Notes under the pieces: model-generated
What the model was told of the DNA's origin: nothing
Seen by the model: the letters and a program-made list of their open reading frames with translations, nothing else
The model's database searches: none
Shown here: positions 8,743-18,700 of the stretch, in pieces
Numbering within the stretch: position 1 is the first letter of the stretch
How the letters are laid out: each line of letters opens with the position of its first letter
Program-made: the position numbers and the translations under genes
Assembly: GCA_014695325.1 (NCBI GenBank)
Contig: JACJNZ010000022.1
Location: forward strand, 1-64,000
Length of the DNA stretch: 64,000 bases
Source: Cyanobacteria bacterium FACHB-502
GTDB lineage: Bacteria > Cyanobacteriota > Cyanobacteriia > Elainellales > Elainellaceae
Reading direction: 5' to 3'

Positions 8743-11565
8743 CTAGCCTGCGGGTGGATCTACTCGATCGCGCTGCTGCTGAAACCGCTCAACTTCCTGA
8801 TCCACTTTTTGCCTGAGCTGCTCTGCGGTGCGAGGATCAAAGGGATTTGGAGGTTCTCCCAGCCGCACCTGAAGCGAAAACACATTTTGATCAACGAGTA
8901 AATCATTTCCCGCCTGGTCTAAGCCGTAGTCATATTCATAGTTACTCCAGGAGAAGATCAGCGTGGGGTCATTATAATCACTGCCCAGCCGCCACTGAAC
9001 TTTTGTGCCATATCGCGATCGGCTTGAATTGCGATCGATCGGGGCAAAGTAGCCCGACAAATAAACACTGTTACCAATTTGGACTCCTGCATCCAAAATT
9101 AAAGTGTCTTCGATGGAGTGCGGCAGGAGGTCGCCAAAATAATTGGTTACGCCAAAAGAAACCGGACCGATATTCGCTCTGGCTGAAATGTTGACATTAC
9201 TTCCCTGGGTGTCCAGCGTGACTCCATCGATGCCGTCTTGCTGATCTAACGCCCAAACGAATCCGGTGGACAGCACAAGATTTGCGGTATTGCTGAGCCG
9301 AATCCGATAGGCGGTGTTGCCCCATAACCTGCTGTAGTAGTCCCGGTCAGGGTTGAGATAGCCGATCGCACCCGCGTTGAATGTCCACCCGCTTAGCGAG
9401 ACATAGGTATAATCTAGTCCTAGATAAGCTTTGATCTCATCCGAAGCAATAATGCCAGCATAGTATCTAAAAATATCGTTGCTGCTCGTAATATTTCCCG
9501 TGAAACTAATGTGAGGATAAAATCTTGTTCGTTCAGTTTGCGTTGTAGAGGTAACAAAATCTACATCTCGTCTTGTAAACGTGAGATAGATTTGAGTATA
9601 AAAATCTTCCAGCTCATTGGTAGAAAAAAGCTGTTCGTTCACTAATGAATTGAATTCAACATTGCTGTCAACGCCTCCTTCCCCGCTCGCTCGTGTAGTG
9701 ATGCGAGTCGGACCTGTCGGTACATATCGAATTTCTCTAGACAGGCTGCGTTCGGTCACAGGAGACAGACCAATCCAAATACTGTTGAAGTGAGCATTGG
9801 GCAAATCTTCCAGGCTTGTGAACGTAACCGGGGTTGCCGCTCGTCCAATGCCAGCGTGATAGATGGTAAAGCTTCCTTCGGGGAGCCGAGTATTATTCGC
9901 TGCTAGAAATAAGTTGCGGTTAATGTTGGTGTTCGCAGGATTTTCTGATCCTTCAATTTGCGGATCGGCATCCGGCAAAAATTCTGCGACTGCTTGAACG
10001 GCTGAATTCAGCAAAAGATTGTCGAGATCGGCGATTATCACGTTTCCGCGAATGGTGCGACCCAAAACCGCTTCCCGATCGTTTGCTCTAATAACCTGCC
10101 GAACTCTGGAGAAAACTCCTGCGGGTCTTTCTTCAAAACGTTCCTCGCGATCGATCGAAGCTTCTGTTGATTGAGTATTTCCAGCGAATGCCCCAGTATT
10201 GGGAAATATCAAATCCAGCCCAACTTCCTGCCCATTCGCCCCCAACTGAAACCCAGGTCGCGCCATCGCGGCTAAAGACTCAGGGGTAACAACATCACCG
10301 AAGTCTGCGGTTTGTTCAATCCGAGTCGGAACGAAGAAATCTGGATCGATACTCTCTGGATCAGTCACCAAACCGGGCGTGTAGGTGCATTGATCGTCTG
10401 GCTCACCCTGATCCGGCAGCAGGCAACTCGCCGTCAAGCTCATTTGAATCCGCAGTCCGGTCATGGTTTGCGGCTCACGTCGGCTTACCGTTACTTCCCG
10501 CTCAATTCGGACAGTCCGAGCCTGTAAGTATTCCCCAGTTTGTAGGGAGGTGAAAATATTGTCTCTGCTTAAGCTTTGTTCAACCTCGCTGTCGAGCCGC
10601 AGAATGCCGTCAAAGCCAAAATTTTCGCTGCGACCATCGCCAAACTCAAACCGAGAAACGGCTTCCCACTCAGTCAGGTGACTGATTACCGTACCATTTA
10701 GCGGCATAGTTGTAATGAAGGCAGGAACCCGCTCATCCGGCGCAATTTGAGGCGGCATGATGTAGTCCGGGTCAGCTGAGGGACTTGCAGCAGGAGTTTG
10801 AACAGGCGCAGGCGGTTGGGCAGCAGGTGGTTGAGTGGTGGGACTTTGAGCAGTGCGAGATTGAGCAGTACTAGATCGGGCAGGAGCAGATTGGACAGGA
10901 GCAGTTGGGCTAGCAGGGGAATTGGCTCTTAGGTGTGCTGCCTGAGTTGAGGCGGAGGATGCAAGGGCAGCAGAGGTTAGAGCGGGAGATGCTGGAGAAG
11001 GGACGGGAGCAGACCGCGCTTGAGGCGTAGAAGGTTTCGGTTCAGCCACATTCGCTACAGGAGTGACACTCGCTTGAGTAGACTGCCTGCTATTGTTTGC
11101 TCTGCTATTATTTACCCCGCTATTGTTTACTCTGCTATTACTTACTCTGCTATTGGCTGCCCTGATATCGTCTACATCTGCTAAAGTTTGACCGGGATTG
11201 GTAATTCCCCGCCGTCCTGCGATCGGTGTTGTCGATGCCGATGCAATACGTGGCTTTATGTTCGATAATTCTGGTACTGCCCTTGTGCTATAGATTTGAT
11301 CGGGTCGCGACAGGGTTTCAGCAGCAGCCCCAACTTCTGCGGAGTCGATCGGTGTAACAACAGGTGAAGGGCGATCGACAATCTGGCGATTTAGATTTTC
11401 TGAATTGTTCCCCAAATGATGGACGTTCGTTTGCGAAGCAGAATTATCTGTAGTACTCTGACTCCATGCTTCGCTGGAAAGGACAAAGCCATTTAAGCTG
11501 ATTAGAAGAACGAGGGTCGATCGCTTAATCAGGTAAAAAACAAATCTGATTTGAGAGGTTTTCAT
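8743..11565 (-). CDS. Probable outer-membrane beta-rich protein with disordered N-terminal region
   Basis: The 940-residue protein begins with a signal peptide (hydrophobic VLLISLNGFVLSSEAWS, cut near residue 35). Residues about 60-270 are low-complexity Ser/Asn/Ala/Pro/Gln sequence, including five 5-residue repeats of the NNSRV type encoded at 11087-11161. The rest is rich in alternating aromatic and polar residues (YYSRLWGNTAYRIRLSNTAN, WSNYEYDYGLDQ), as in outer-membrane barrels. It ends in a short charged helix after a Pro-rich linker, so the barrel would not be C-terminal. I do not recognise a named family; surface location is inferred. Confidence 0.75.
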   Translation of the reverse strand: MKTSQIRFVFYLIKRSTLVLLISLNGFVLSSEAWSQSTTDNSASQTNVHHLGNNSENLNRQIVDRPSPVVTPIDSAEVGAAAETLSRPDQIYSTRAVPELSNIKPRIASASTTPIAGRRGITNPGQTLADVDDIRAANSRVSNSRVNNSGVNNSRANNSRQSTQASVTPVANVAEPKPSTPQARSAPVPSPASPALTSAALASSASTQAAHLRANSPASPTAPVQSAPARSSTAQSRTAQSPTTQPPAAQPPAPVQTPAASPSADPDYIMPPQIAPDERVPAFITTMPLNGTVISHLTEWEAVSRFEFGDGRSENFGFDGILRLDSEVEQSLSRDNIFTSLQTGEYLQARTVRIEREVTVSRREPQTMTGLRIQMSLTASCLLPDQGEPDDQCTYTPGLVTDPESIDPDFFVPTRIEQTADFGDVVTPESLAAMARPGFQLGANGQEVGLDLIFPNTGAFAGNTQSTEASIDREERFEERPAGVFSRVRQVIRANDREAVLGRTIRGNVIIADLDNLLLNSAVQAVAEFLPDADPQIEGSENPANTNINRNLFLAANNTRLPEGSFTIYHAGIGRAATPVTFTSLEDLPNAHFNSIWIGLSPVTERSLSREIRYVPTGPTRITTRASGEGGVDSNVEFNSLVNEQLFSTNELEDFYTQIYLTFTRRDVDFVTSTTQTERTRFYPHISFTGNITSSNDIFRYYAGIIASDEIKAYLGLDYTYVSLSGWTFNAGAIGYLNPDRDYYSRLWGNTAYRIRLSNTANLVLSTGFVWALDQQDGIDGVTLDTQGSNVNISARANIGPVSFGVTNYFGDLLPHSIEDTLILDAGVQIGNSVYLSGYFAPIDRNSSRSRYGTKVQWRLGSDYNDPTLIFSWSNYEYDYGLDQAGNDLLVDQNVFSLQVRLGEPPNPFDPRTAEQLRQKVDQEVERFQQQRDRVDPPAG
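11087..11161. repeat. 15-bp tandem repeat x5 within the 940-residue protein gene
   Basis: Five 15-base units of the form CTGCTATTRTTTACT, in frame, encode the repeated pentapeptide (N/S)NSRV-like stretch. Copy number could vary between strains without shifting the frame. Confidence 0.8.
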
Positions 11566-11773
11566 CCGGGGCTTATCGGTGCGAATTAATTCCAGAGCTG
11601 ATTCGCCTTGGGGCTGTACGGCGTGGGAGGCTGCTGTAAGTGTCCTGGCAAAGTTAACGTTCCCGGAAATGTTTCAGGGTGAACAGATTTCAGCCAAGCA
11701 AGAATACAGTCAGTGAGCCTGGATGCGGAAATAGACGAGCTTCTTAAAAGCGATCGTGACTCGTCCAATAAAA

Positions 11774-11808
11774 AACCCTCACATCCCAGTGCAATGAATG
11801 TGAAGGTT
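11774..11808 (-). terminator. Rho-independent terminator of the RTX protein gene
   Basis: Read on the minus strand, AACCTTCACAT pairs with ATGTGAGGGTT (11 pairs, one G-U), followed by TTTTTTATT. It lies about 150 bases past the stop of the 879-residue gene (11958). Confidence 0.8.
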
Positions 11809-11820
11809 AGTTGTGTCTCT

Positions 11821-11880
11821 GCAATTGTTTGCAGTCAATTGTTCGCAGTCAATTGTTCGCAGTCAATTATTAGCAGTTGA
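11821..11880. repeat. 14-bp tandem repeat (CAATTGTTCGCAGT type)
   Basis: Units of the form GCAGTCAATTGTTC occur about four times in tandem (two exact copies and two variants) between the RTX gene and its terminator, so they would be in the 3' untranslated part of that transcript. Each unit contains the palindrome CAATTG. Confidence 0.75.
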
Positions 11881-11957
11881 ATCAAGCCGTAGAACGTTGA
11901 GATTCTTCCTGAAGCAGGCTGACCAAGATGTACGCCTTCCTAGAACATCGGCATCCC

Positions 11958-14597
11958 TTACTGATTGCCCCCTACCTCAACGAAGCTGCTGGGCGAAAGC
12001 AAATCTTTGTTGATCCGGTTGAGCGTTGCCAGTGTTTGACCACCTACCTGAAGCAGCGTACTGGTTCCACTTTGAGTGAAGGTAAGTTCGCTGTAAGCTA
12101 CTCCCTGAAGCTGGATTTTGTCTTGTCCAATCACAAAGTCCGTGATGGTATCTGCTCCTTCACCCGCTGTCAGGACGAAGGTATCATTGCCGGTGCCGCC
12201 CATGAGGCTGTCTGCTCCAGCACCACCGTTAAGGAGGTCATCCCCTGCATCACCAAAGAGCGTGTCTGTGCCGCTGCCACCTGTCAATTGGTCATTGCCA
12301 TCACCACCCCGCAGGCTGTTAACGCCCTCACCCCCAAACAGGAGGTCATCTCCAGCATCGCCAAACAGCGTGTCATTGCCTGCCTCTCCCTCCAGAATGT
12401 CGTTGTCGTTGCCGCCTCTGAGGTTGTCATTACCAAGACCACCCAGCAGAATGTCGTTGCCTGCATCGCCAAAGAGGGTGTCATGACCACCGTTACCATA
12501 GAGGACATCGTTGTCGTTGCCGCCCCGCAGGGTGTCATTTCCCAAGCCGCCGTAGAGGTTATCATCCCCATCTAAGCCGTAGAGAATATCGTCACTCTCT
12601 AAGCCGTCGATCGAGTCGCCCAGGCTGGTGCCGCGCAGGTTGCTATCAATGTTGGGAGTTCCCATGATGGTGCTGGTCGTGACATTGCCAGGTTCAGTCA
12701 CGTTGAGGGAAAAGGTATCGCTCACAATGCCCTGCTTACCATCATTCGCAGTAACTTTGACATTGAGAGTACCAACCTCGCCTATTGCCGGAGTACCACT
12801 GAAGGTGCGGGTTGCGGCATTAAATTTGAGCCACGCTGGGAGCGCTGCGCCGTTTTCTAGAGTAGCAGTGTAGGTTAGCGCATCTCCATCTACATCGACG
12901 AAGACATCACTGGCGAAGCTGAAGGCAAAAGGACTGTAAGCCTGGGCTGTTTGATCTGCGATACCAGCGTAATTGCTGTTTAGCGTAGGAGCATCATTGA
13001 CCGGAGTCACATTGACAGAGATAGTCTTAGTATCACTCTTTGCCCCGCCATACCCAGTATTGCCAAGGTCATTAACAACGAGATTAATAGTGCCCTGACC
13101 GTTGTAGTTTAATGCACTCCGATAACTCAGGCTACTCAACGCACTATTGATATCTACCAACGTGCCTTTGAACGTCATGCTGCTGTTCGCAGTTCCATTT
13201 CCTGTGGTGAAGCTCAGTCCTGTTTTATTTGTCAGAGTGAGACTGCCACTAGCTACAGATAGTGTAACTTCAAGAAGACTGTTACCTGCATCAAGGTCTG
13301 TAATGTTGATACCTGTAATGGTCGAATCAGTGTCTTCCTCAATGTTTTGGTTGGCAGGAACTGTAAGCGTAGGGGAATTATTCGGTTTCAGGATGGCAAA
13401 GCTGTCGACTAACAGCTTAGAACTAACAGCCATATCTCCGAAATCTAAAACCCCAACACCTATTGTGTAAGTACCAGCAGTTGAGAAGATGTATGAGAAA
13501 GTCTGATAGCCAGTCTGGAGACCGATTGTAGAGGAAAAGGAGGAACTGAATGTGTCAGCTAACTTAAATGCGCCAACTGAGTCAATTGAGACGAATGCAA
13601 AATCTCGATAGGTTGAGTTTTGGACTTCACCATTAAGGAAGTTCCAGTTAAAAGTGATTTGATCGTTAGCCTGAACTGTGATTGTTTGCTTGATTGCCGA
13701 ACCTTCGGTAGCATTTCCTCCTGCAATCCTGTCTAAAGTTCCAGTAGATAACCACAGAAAATTTTCAAGGCTGCTATCGCTGACTGAGCCAGAGTCAGTT
13801 GTCATAAGTGCCTGAAAGTTTCCCTGGGTAGGGCTAACACCAAACTGGCTAGTTTGAATGCCAACGTTCCCCATGGTTGTCCAATCTCTGAAATCACCTG
13901 ATTCAAAGCTGCTATTTCTAACTAGAACAGCTTCGTAAGCTGCTAATGCAGATTGCTGAAATGCCAGAGAAGGATGGATACGACCGATCGCAACTTCCAG
14001 TTTCCAGTCACCACCCTGCTCTGCACTACCCGTTTTGTTTGTAGAAGCCGCAATGTTGGCTCCGGTGAGTTGGTGAAGCTGTTTCAGGAAGAGAATACCA
14101 GCAGGTTCAGCCGCAACGTTACAGCCATAGAGTAGCAGATCAGCACTGGATGAAGTGAACCAGGACTGCAAATCCCAGGAATAGCGTTCCAGGGTATCAA
14201 GGCTGAGATAGGTGTTGCCAAGCTGCACAGAACCGGGCGTACCGTGAGAAACAATGTGGAGACTGGTGGTGTTCGGGTGCTGCTTCAGGGCAAGGGTGAT
14301 TTGCTCAATGCCATCCTGTTCAGGCTGAAGAATGATAACTTTTGCGCCGTCCAGGACTCCGTTTACGAGTAGCTCATAATCTTCAACAGCGGAGTCGATC
14401 GCCACTAGCATTCCTGCTCCAGGTTGGCTCGATGCGGCAGATTGTGACTCGGGGGTAAAGCATTCTGAGGCTGGCTTGACTGCGGCAGAGGTATCGAATA
14501 TGGGGCTCAACTCTAAAACCTGTAGGGCAGAAAAGCGACGAGAAACGGCACTTTGATTGAACAAATTCTTATCAGCAACCGGAGAAACACACTTCAT
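11958..14597 (-). CDS. DUF4347 / RTX calcium-binding surface protein
   Basis: The domains of this 879-residue protein in order are: a DUF4347 domain at about 63-220 (HIVSHGTPGSVQLG, LLLYGCNVAAEP); a lectin-like domain of about 170 residues starting near RNSSFESGDF; a cadherin/Ig-like region with a putative-Ig motif (FSGTPAIGEVGTLNVKVTAN); and RTX nonapeptide repeats GGxGxDxLx at about 660-801, ending in a typical RTX C-terminal cap. RTX repeats bind calcium and fold after export, usually by a type I system, and no type I secretion genes are adjacent. There is no N-terminal Sec signal, in keeping with that route. A role in surface adhesion or matrix is inferred. A terminator lies downstream. 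Confidence 0.88.
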   Translation of the reverse strand: MKCVSPVADKNLFNQSAVSRRFSALQVLELSPIFDTSAAVKPASECFTPESQSAASSQPGAGMLVAIDSAVEDYELLVNGVLDGAKVIILQPEQDGIEQITLALKQHPNTTSLHIVSHGTPGSVQLGNTYLSLDTLERYSWDLQSWFTSSSADLLLYGCNVAAEPAGILFLKQLHQLTGANIAASTNKTGSAEQGGDWKLEVAIGRIHPSLAFQQSALAAYEAVLVRNSSFESGDFRDWTTMGNVGIQTSQFGVSPTQGNFQALMTTDSGSVSDSSLENFLWLSTGTLDRIAGGNATEGSAIKQTITVQANDQITFNWNFLNGEVQNSTYRDFAFVSIDSVGAFKLADTFSSSFSSTIGLQTGYQTFSYIFSTAGTYTIGVGVLDFGDMAVSSKLLVDSFAILKPNNSPTLTVPANQNIEEDTDSTITGINITDLDAGNSLLEVTLSVASGSLTLTNKTGLSFTTGNGTANSSMTFKGTLVDINSALSSLSYRSALNYNGQGTINLVVNDLGNTGYGGAKSDTKTISVNVTPVNDAPTLNSNYAGIADQTAQAYSPFAFSFASDVFVDVDGDALTYTATLENGAALPAWLKFNAATRTFSGTPAIGEVGTLNVKVTANDGKQGIVSDTFSLNVTEPGNVTTSTIMGTPNIDSNLRGTSLGDSIDGLESDDILYGLDGDDNLYGGLGNDTLRGGNDNDVLYGNGGHDTLFGDAGNDILLGGLGNDNLRGGNDNDILEGEAGNDTLFGDAGDDLLFGGEGVNSLRGGDGNDQLTGGSGTDTLFGDAGDDLLNGGAGADSLMGGTGNDTFVLTAGEGADTITDFVIGQDKIQLQGVAYSELTFTQSGTSTLLQVGGQTLATLNRINKDLLSPSSFVEVGGNQ
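12195..12518. repeat. 108-bp higher-order repeat x3 encoding 36-residue RTX blocks
   Basis: Three successive 36-residue units (four nonapeptides each) share DTLFGDAG(N/D)D at the same place and end in L(R/M)GG. At the DNA level the segment around GCCAAAGAGNGTGTC recurs at exact 108-base steps. This indicates recent block duplication of four-nonapeptide units and not independent growth of single repeats. Confidence 0.85.
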
Positions 14598-15122
14598 GCG
14601 AAATACCTTTTCAGCGAGTTTTGAGCGAGTTTAGATGCTTGAAAAACGATCGAAACTGAAGTGCGTTTAAGCGAATCAGGTGATGTCTTTCACTAATTGA
14701 CAATTTGCCATATCGCTTCCGGCTACCGTTATAGAAGGGCTTGAAATTCATAGATTGCTTATGTCTAAAACCTCAGTGCAGCTACTGAACGCTGCGCTCA
14801 ACGCCTTATCAATGAAGCTTTTCGTCTGCGGCTAAGGCGATGAATTCTGTTAATTCTTTACGGTTAAAAGTAACTGCCTGGCTAGAACTCGAAAAAGCAC
14901 TGATGTGAGTTAACAAACCAGCCTACTAGCAAGAGGCTAAATAGGTGAATTCTTGCCGCAAAATTAAGTTCAAGAGGGCGAACATCGATACAAATCTCCG
15001 CAGGGTTACTGAGAACGTGCGCTGCTTTTGTAGGGATACAGCAACTTCTCAGCAGATGTACGACCGCGATCGTCCCTCCCCTGCAGAATTTAGTGCGGAA
15101 TTTAATACAGTGCCAGAGCAGG
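14598..15122. other. Intergenic region without a supported gene
   Basis: It should hold the promoter and leader of the 879-residue minus-strand gene. An open plus-strand frame from 14945 overlaps the small minus-strand gene and looks random in composition. I see no RNA gene, hairpin terminator or repeat that I can support. Confidence 0.4.
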
Positions 15123-15365
15123 CTAAGACGATGAACCCGATCGCTCAGAAACCTGCCCGGAATTCTGGGTCTCTAACTCCAAAATGGGCAGTCGATCGCC
15201 CCGAAAAATTTCTTCGCTGGCTTCGCCGACTTCCCGCATAACTTGTAGGACGGCTTTACTGCCAAGCAGAACGGCAAGCACCGGAATTGTGCCTAAGCTG
15301 AGGAGGAGGGAGGTTGGGATTTTAACGCCGGGCATGGATTCTTGGGGCATGGATTCTGGGGGCAT
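15123..15365 (-). CDS. Small single-pass membrane protein, conserved cyanobacterial type
   Basis: Up to 80 residues; the true start may be one of the internal ATGs (15335 gives MPGVKIPTS) because the first ten residues are encoded by a short direct repeat of ATGGATTCT-like units. It has one membrane segment (LLLSLGTIPVLAVLLGSKAVL) followed by a conserved-looking cytoplasmic stretch, VGEASEEIFRGDRLPIL. I recall similar sequences in other cyanobacteria annotated only as hypothetical, and no function is known to me. The reading frame on the opposite strand is probably a shadow. Confidence 0.65.
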   Translation of the reverse strand: MPPESMPQESMPGVKIPTSLLLSLGTIPVLAVLLGSKAVLQVMREVGEASEEIFRGDRLPILELETQNSGQVSERSGSSS

Positions 15366-15786
15366 TGGTTTAAAGGCATCCTTTCAAAGATGAGGTGAAT
15401 CCCGGTAGTCGCTGCAATTCCGGCGGATCAAAGTCGATTGATTTAGCCAAATCAAGCACAATAGATGAAAAAAGGGCTGATACTGTAGGCAATTCCCTGT
15501 AAAGTTTTGTTAGTTGAGGCAAAGCTTGACTTTTGAGCCTCTCCTCAACCCGGATAAGCCTTCTCCCAAAAACAATTCTGGCTATTCTATAGCGTGAATG
15601 GTGTTCAATCTAGTTTGTCGTCCTGATTTGCAGTCTAAGTCTGGTTTCTCCGGCGGTTCCCTGTTCAGATTCCCAGTTTAAATGAAAACCTTGTGCATCA
15701 TTCGAGCGGAATCCGAGTATGCTATGAGCCTGAAAGGTGATGTACCTGCCACGCTAACCTTAGCGAATTGCTACGTCAGGGTCTAA
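15366..15786. other. Divergent intergenic region
   Basis: About 420 bases between a minus-strand small membrane protein gene and the plus-strand DUF1574 gene, expected to hold both promoters. I see no gene, RNA or clear repeat here. Confidence 0.4.
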
Positions 15787-18700
15787 ATGTCAAACGCAAC
15801 CGCAACCCCATCTTCTTCTCGATCGCCCCTTGAGCGATGGATTCATCAGACGATCGCGCAACGTGGACTGCGCGTAAAGTTTCGGCTGCGGGGTAATAAG
15901 CTGCATTTGTTGATTGAGCAACAAACCTGTCCAGACCGGACGGAGATGCTGCGGTGGCTGGTTCCGGCTCTGCAAGAAACGAATCTAAACACTCTGCTGT
16001 CTGACGATCAGCCGCCGATTTATCAGCTTCAGCTTTATGCCTGCGAACTGAGCCAGCGTCAGCCCCTCTGGACGGCTGCTATCTATCTCAATCAGCTCGA
16101 TCGTCATCTCAATCAGCTTACAGTGGGTGAAGCCGTGCCCGAAGTGATCGTTTCGGTTGCTGCTCCCGAGCAGCCTGCGAGTTTTCCGCCTCAGAGAATG
16201 GCTTTCGATCGTCCCCCCGCTTCCCAGAGCAATCCTCGTCCCGCCTCCCCAGCGAGTCATCGTTCCCCCGATACAGCGGCTCTGGCTTTGTCGAATCTTA
16301 GTCTGGCAAAGCGCGGGGAGGAAATGGCGATCGCCAGCTACCTGAGCGAAACCCTTAGTCATTGGGGGGTTGGGGTGCGGGTTAGTGCGAAATCAGTTTC
16401 CTATTCTCCGCCAGCTGCGGTTTATTCCAGCGATACGCCCCTTCAAGACACCTGGACGGCAAAACGTCTCTGGGTTGCCTGTGAAGCAGCTTATAGCCTC
16501 GATCCGGCTTCGTTGGGGGAACCGATTACCCAAAAGCTGCGCGAACTCGAGATCGAAGGCTATCGGGATGCGATCGTCCTGTTTCAAGTGCAGGGGGAAA
16601 CCGAACCCGACTGGCTGCTGCGGGTTGACCTGACTCCGGCAACGGAAATGCTGCGCGAGTGGGCACGCTGGGGTGATGTGGAGGCGCTCCAACGGCTGCT
16701 GAACCAGGATCTGGCTGCCTGGGCACTAGAGATTACGAAAGCGACGCTGACGGATACGACGCTGCACCTCTGCACAGAATGGCAAACGATTGAGCCATCA
16801 GGATCGAGAGCTGACCTGCTACCGGAACCGATTGCTTCTGCCGGAGGAAAGATGGCGTTGCAGCGCAGCCTGGCAGAACCAGAGCAAAAGCGACTCAAAG
16901 CCGAAGTTGCCCTGGCACTCGAAGCCCTGGGACCTCAAGGAATTCATGCGGCGACGCTCTATGGTCCTGAAACGGCTGCGGATTCGCCGGGCTGGGTCGA
17001 GTGGATGTCGCTGCCTGCTGCGATTCATGCTGCCTTTGCCGATCCGCCTCTGACTCTGGCACAGCGCGGAGACTGGGAAGCCGTTGCCTTTTTGCTGCAT
17101 CGATTGCTAAATCCAAATCTCGATCGCTATTTGACGATCGGCGGAATTCGCCTGCTGCTGTTGCCGAAGCCTGACCCGAATGCCAAAGGAGAGCCAGGAG
17201 ATGACCCCAAGCTTCTGCTGCATCTGATGTGCGAGGGGGTCATTTGCCCCGAGCAGCGACAGGTTAGCCTGGCAGCCTCGCGATTCCTTCAGCAGCTCAA
17301 ACTGCCCAATTTGTCGGGCGTTCGCATCTACGGGCGCAGAGCCGGACAGAAAAAACCGCTCTGGAGCAATGGCGTAGACTTTTTGCCGCGTCAGCGATTG
17401 GTTCCCGAAGTCATACCCGAATTTGCTGCCACATCTGCCTATGTGGATGAGCTACTTCCCGCTTCGGAAGCATCGATTTTGCGTCCTGAGCTGACTCCTG
17501 CCGATCTTCAGAGCACCTGGCGAGAGTTGCGGCAGCGATGCGGCTATCAGATCCGCCAGCTTTTGACCCGATCGCAGATTTTTGTGCCTGCGGCTGAACA
17601 ACACCCAAAAGCCGCCCTGCCTGGAAAGGTCAGCTATCAAGGAACTGCTGCTGGTCTGGTCTGGAGTGCGATCGGCTTGCTGCTGATGGTGCAGGGAAAT
17701 CTGCTGTTGCTAAGCTGGCTTCGCGGTCAGCCCACTCCGGCAGAGGCAGAGAATCGATCAACGCTCATTGCTCCGACCGAACCCGTTACCCCTAACCAGG
17801 AACCCCCTCAAGCATCACCCCAGGTATCGCCCCGAGTTTCGGTTTCTCCTGCTCCGCTGTCTGCTTCTCCAAACGGGCAGGCTTCGCCGCCGATTCGCCT
17901 TAGGCAGGCTCCCAACACCGACTCCAATACATTTAATCGTGAAGGATTTACCCGTCCTACTCCGCAGGGAAACCCATCGGCTGCAACCCGTTCTCTGGCT
18001 GTGCCTGGACAGAATGCTGCCCCTCGGCAAACGGCTGCACCTCGTCAAACTACTGCCTCGCAACCCCTACGTTACACGCCCATTAACAATCGCTTAAATC
18101 AAGCCGCGTTTGAAATTCAGGCACAGGCGACCAATCTGCCCACGTTTAACAGTCGTCAGCTCGATCAGAAACTTCAGCTTTACTACAACTTCCTGCGGGA
18201 ACAGGGAACGCCCGATGTTTTGATTGTGGGAAGTTCTAGGGCACTGCGCGGTATTGATCCGATCGCCCTTCAGCAGGAGCTTGCTAGACTCGGCTACCCT
18301 GACCTGAAGATTTTCAACCTGGGGATTAATGGTGCGACGGTGCAGGTAGTGGATCTTTTGGTGCAGCGCATTCTGACCCCCGATCAGTTGCCGCGCCTGA
18401 TTATCTGGGCAGATGGGGCACGCGCCTTTAATAGTGGCACAACGGATGTTACCTACAACGGCATCGTGGCTTCGGCTGCCTATCGTCAGTTGCTTGCTGG
18501 AACCTTTCCCCTTCCCAACCTGCCCGGAACGAGTGCCACCCAACCTACCCAAAAGTCAGGATTCCGCTTCTCGTTTAATGCTTCGCTTACCGAGTCTTAC
18601 CAGCAGCTCGATCGCTGGTTTAGCAGTCAGCTTGCAAATGTGGCTCCGGTTCATCAAGGGCGCGATCGGATCAAGCATTTGATCCAGCAGCAGCTGACTG

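Noticed and set aside
11586-11768. Minus-strand 60-residue frame between the 940-residue gene and the RTX terminator
   Set aside because: It has no recognisable composition or motif and begins only 20 bases upstream of the long gene; likely chance.
12195-12518. Possible CRISPR-like direct repeats
   Set aside because: The repeat is coding, in 108-base units matching four nonapeptides, with no unique spacers.
12284-12571. Long open frames on other strands and frames over the RTX repeats
   Set aside because: The tandem repeats keep several frames open; they are shadows of the 879-residue protein.
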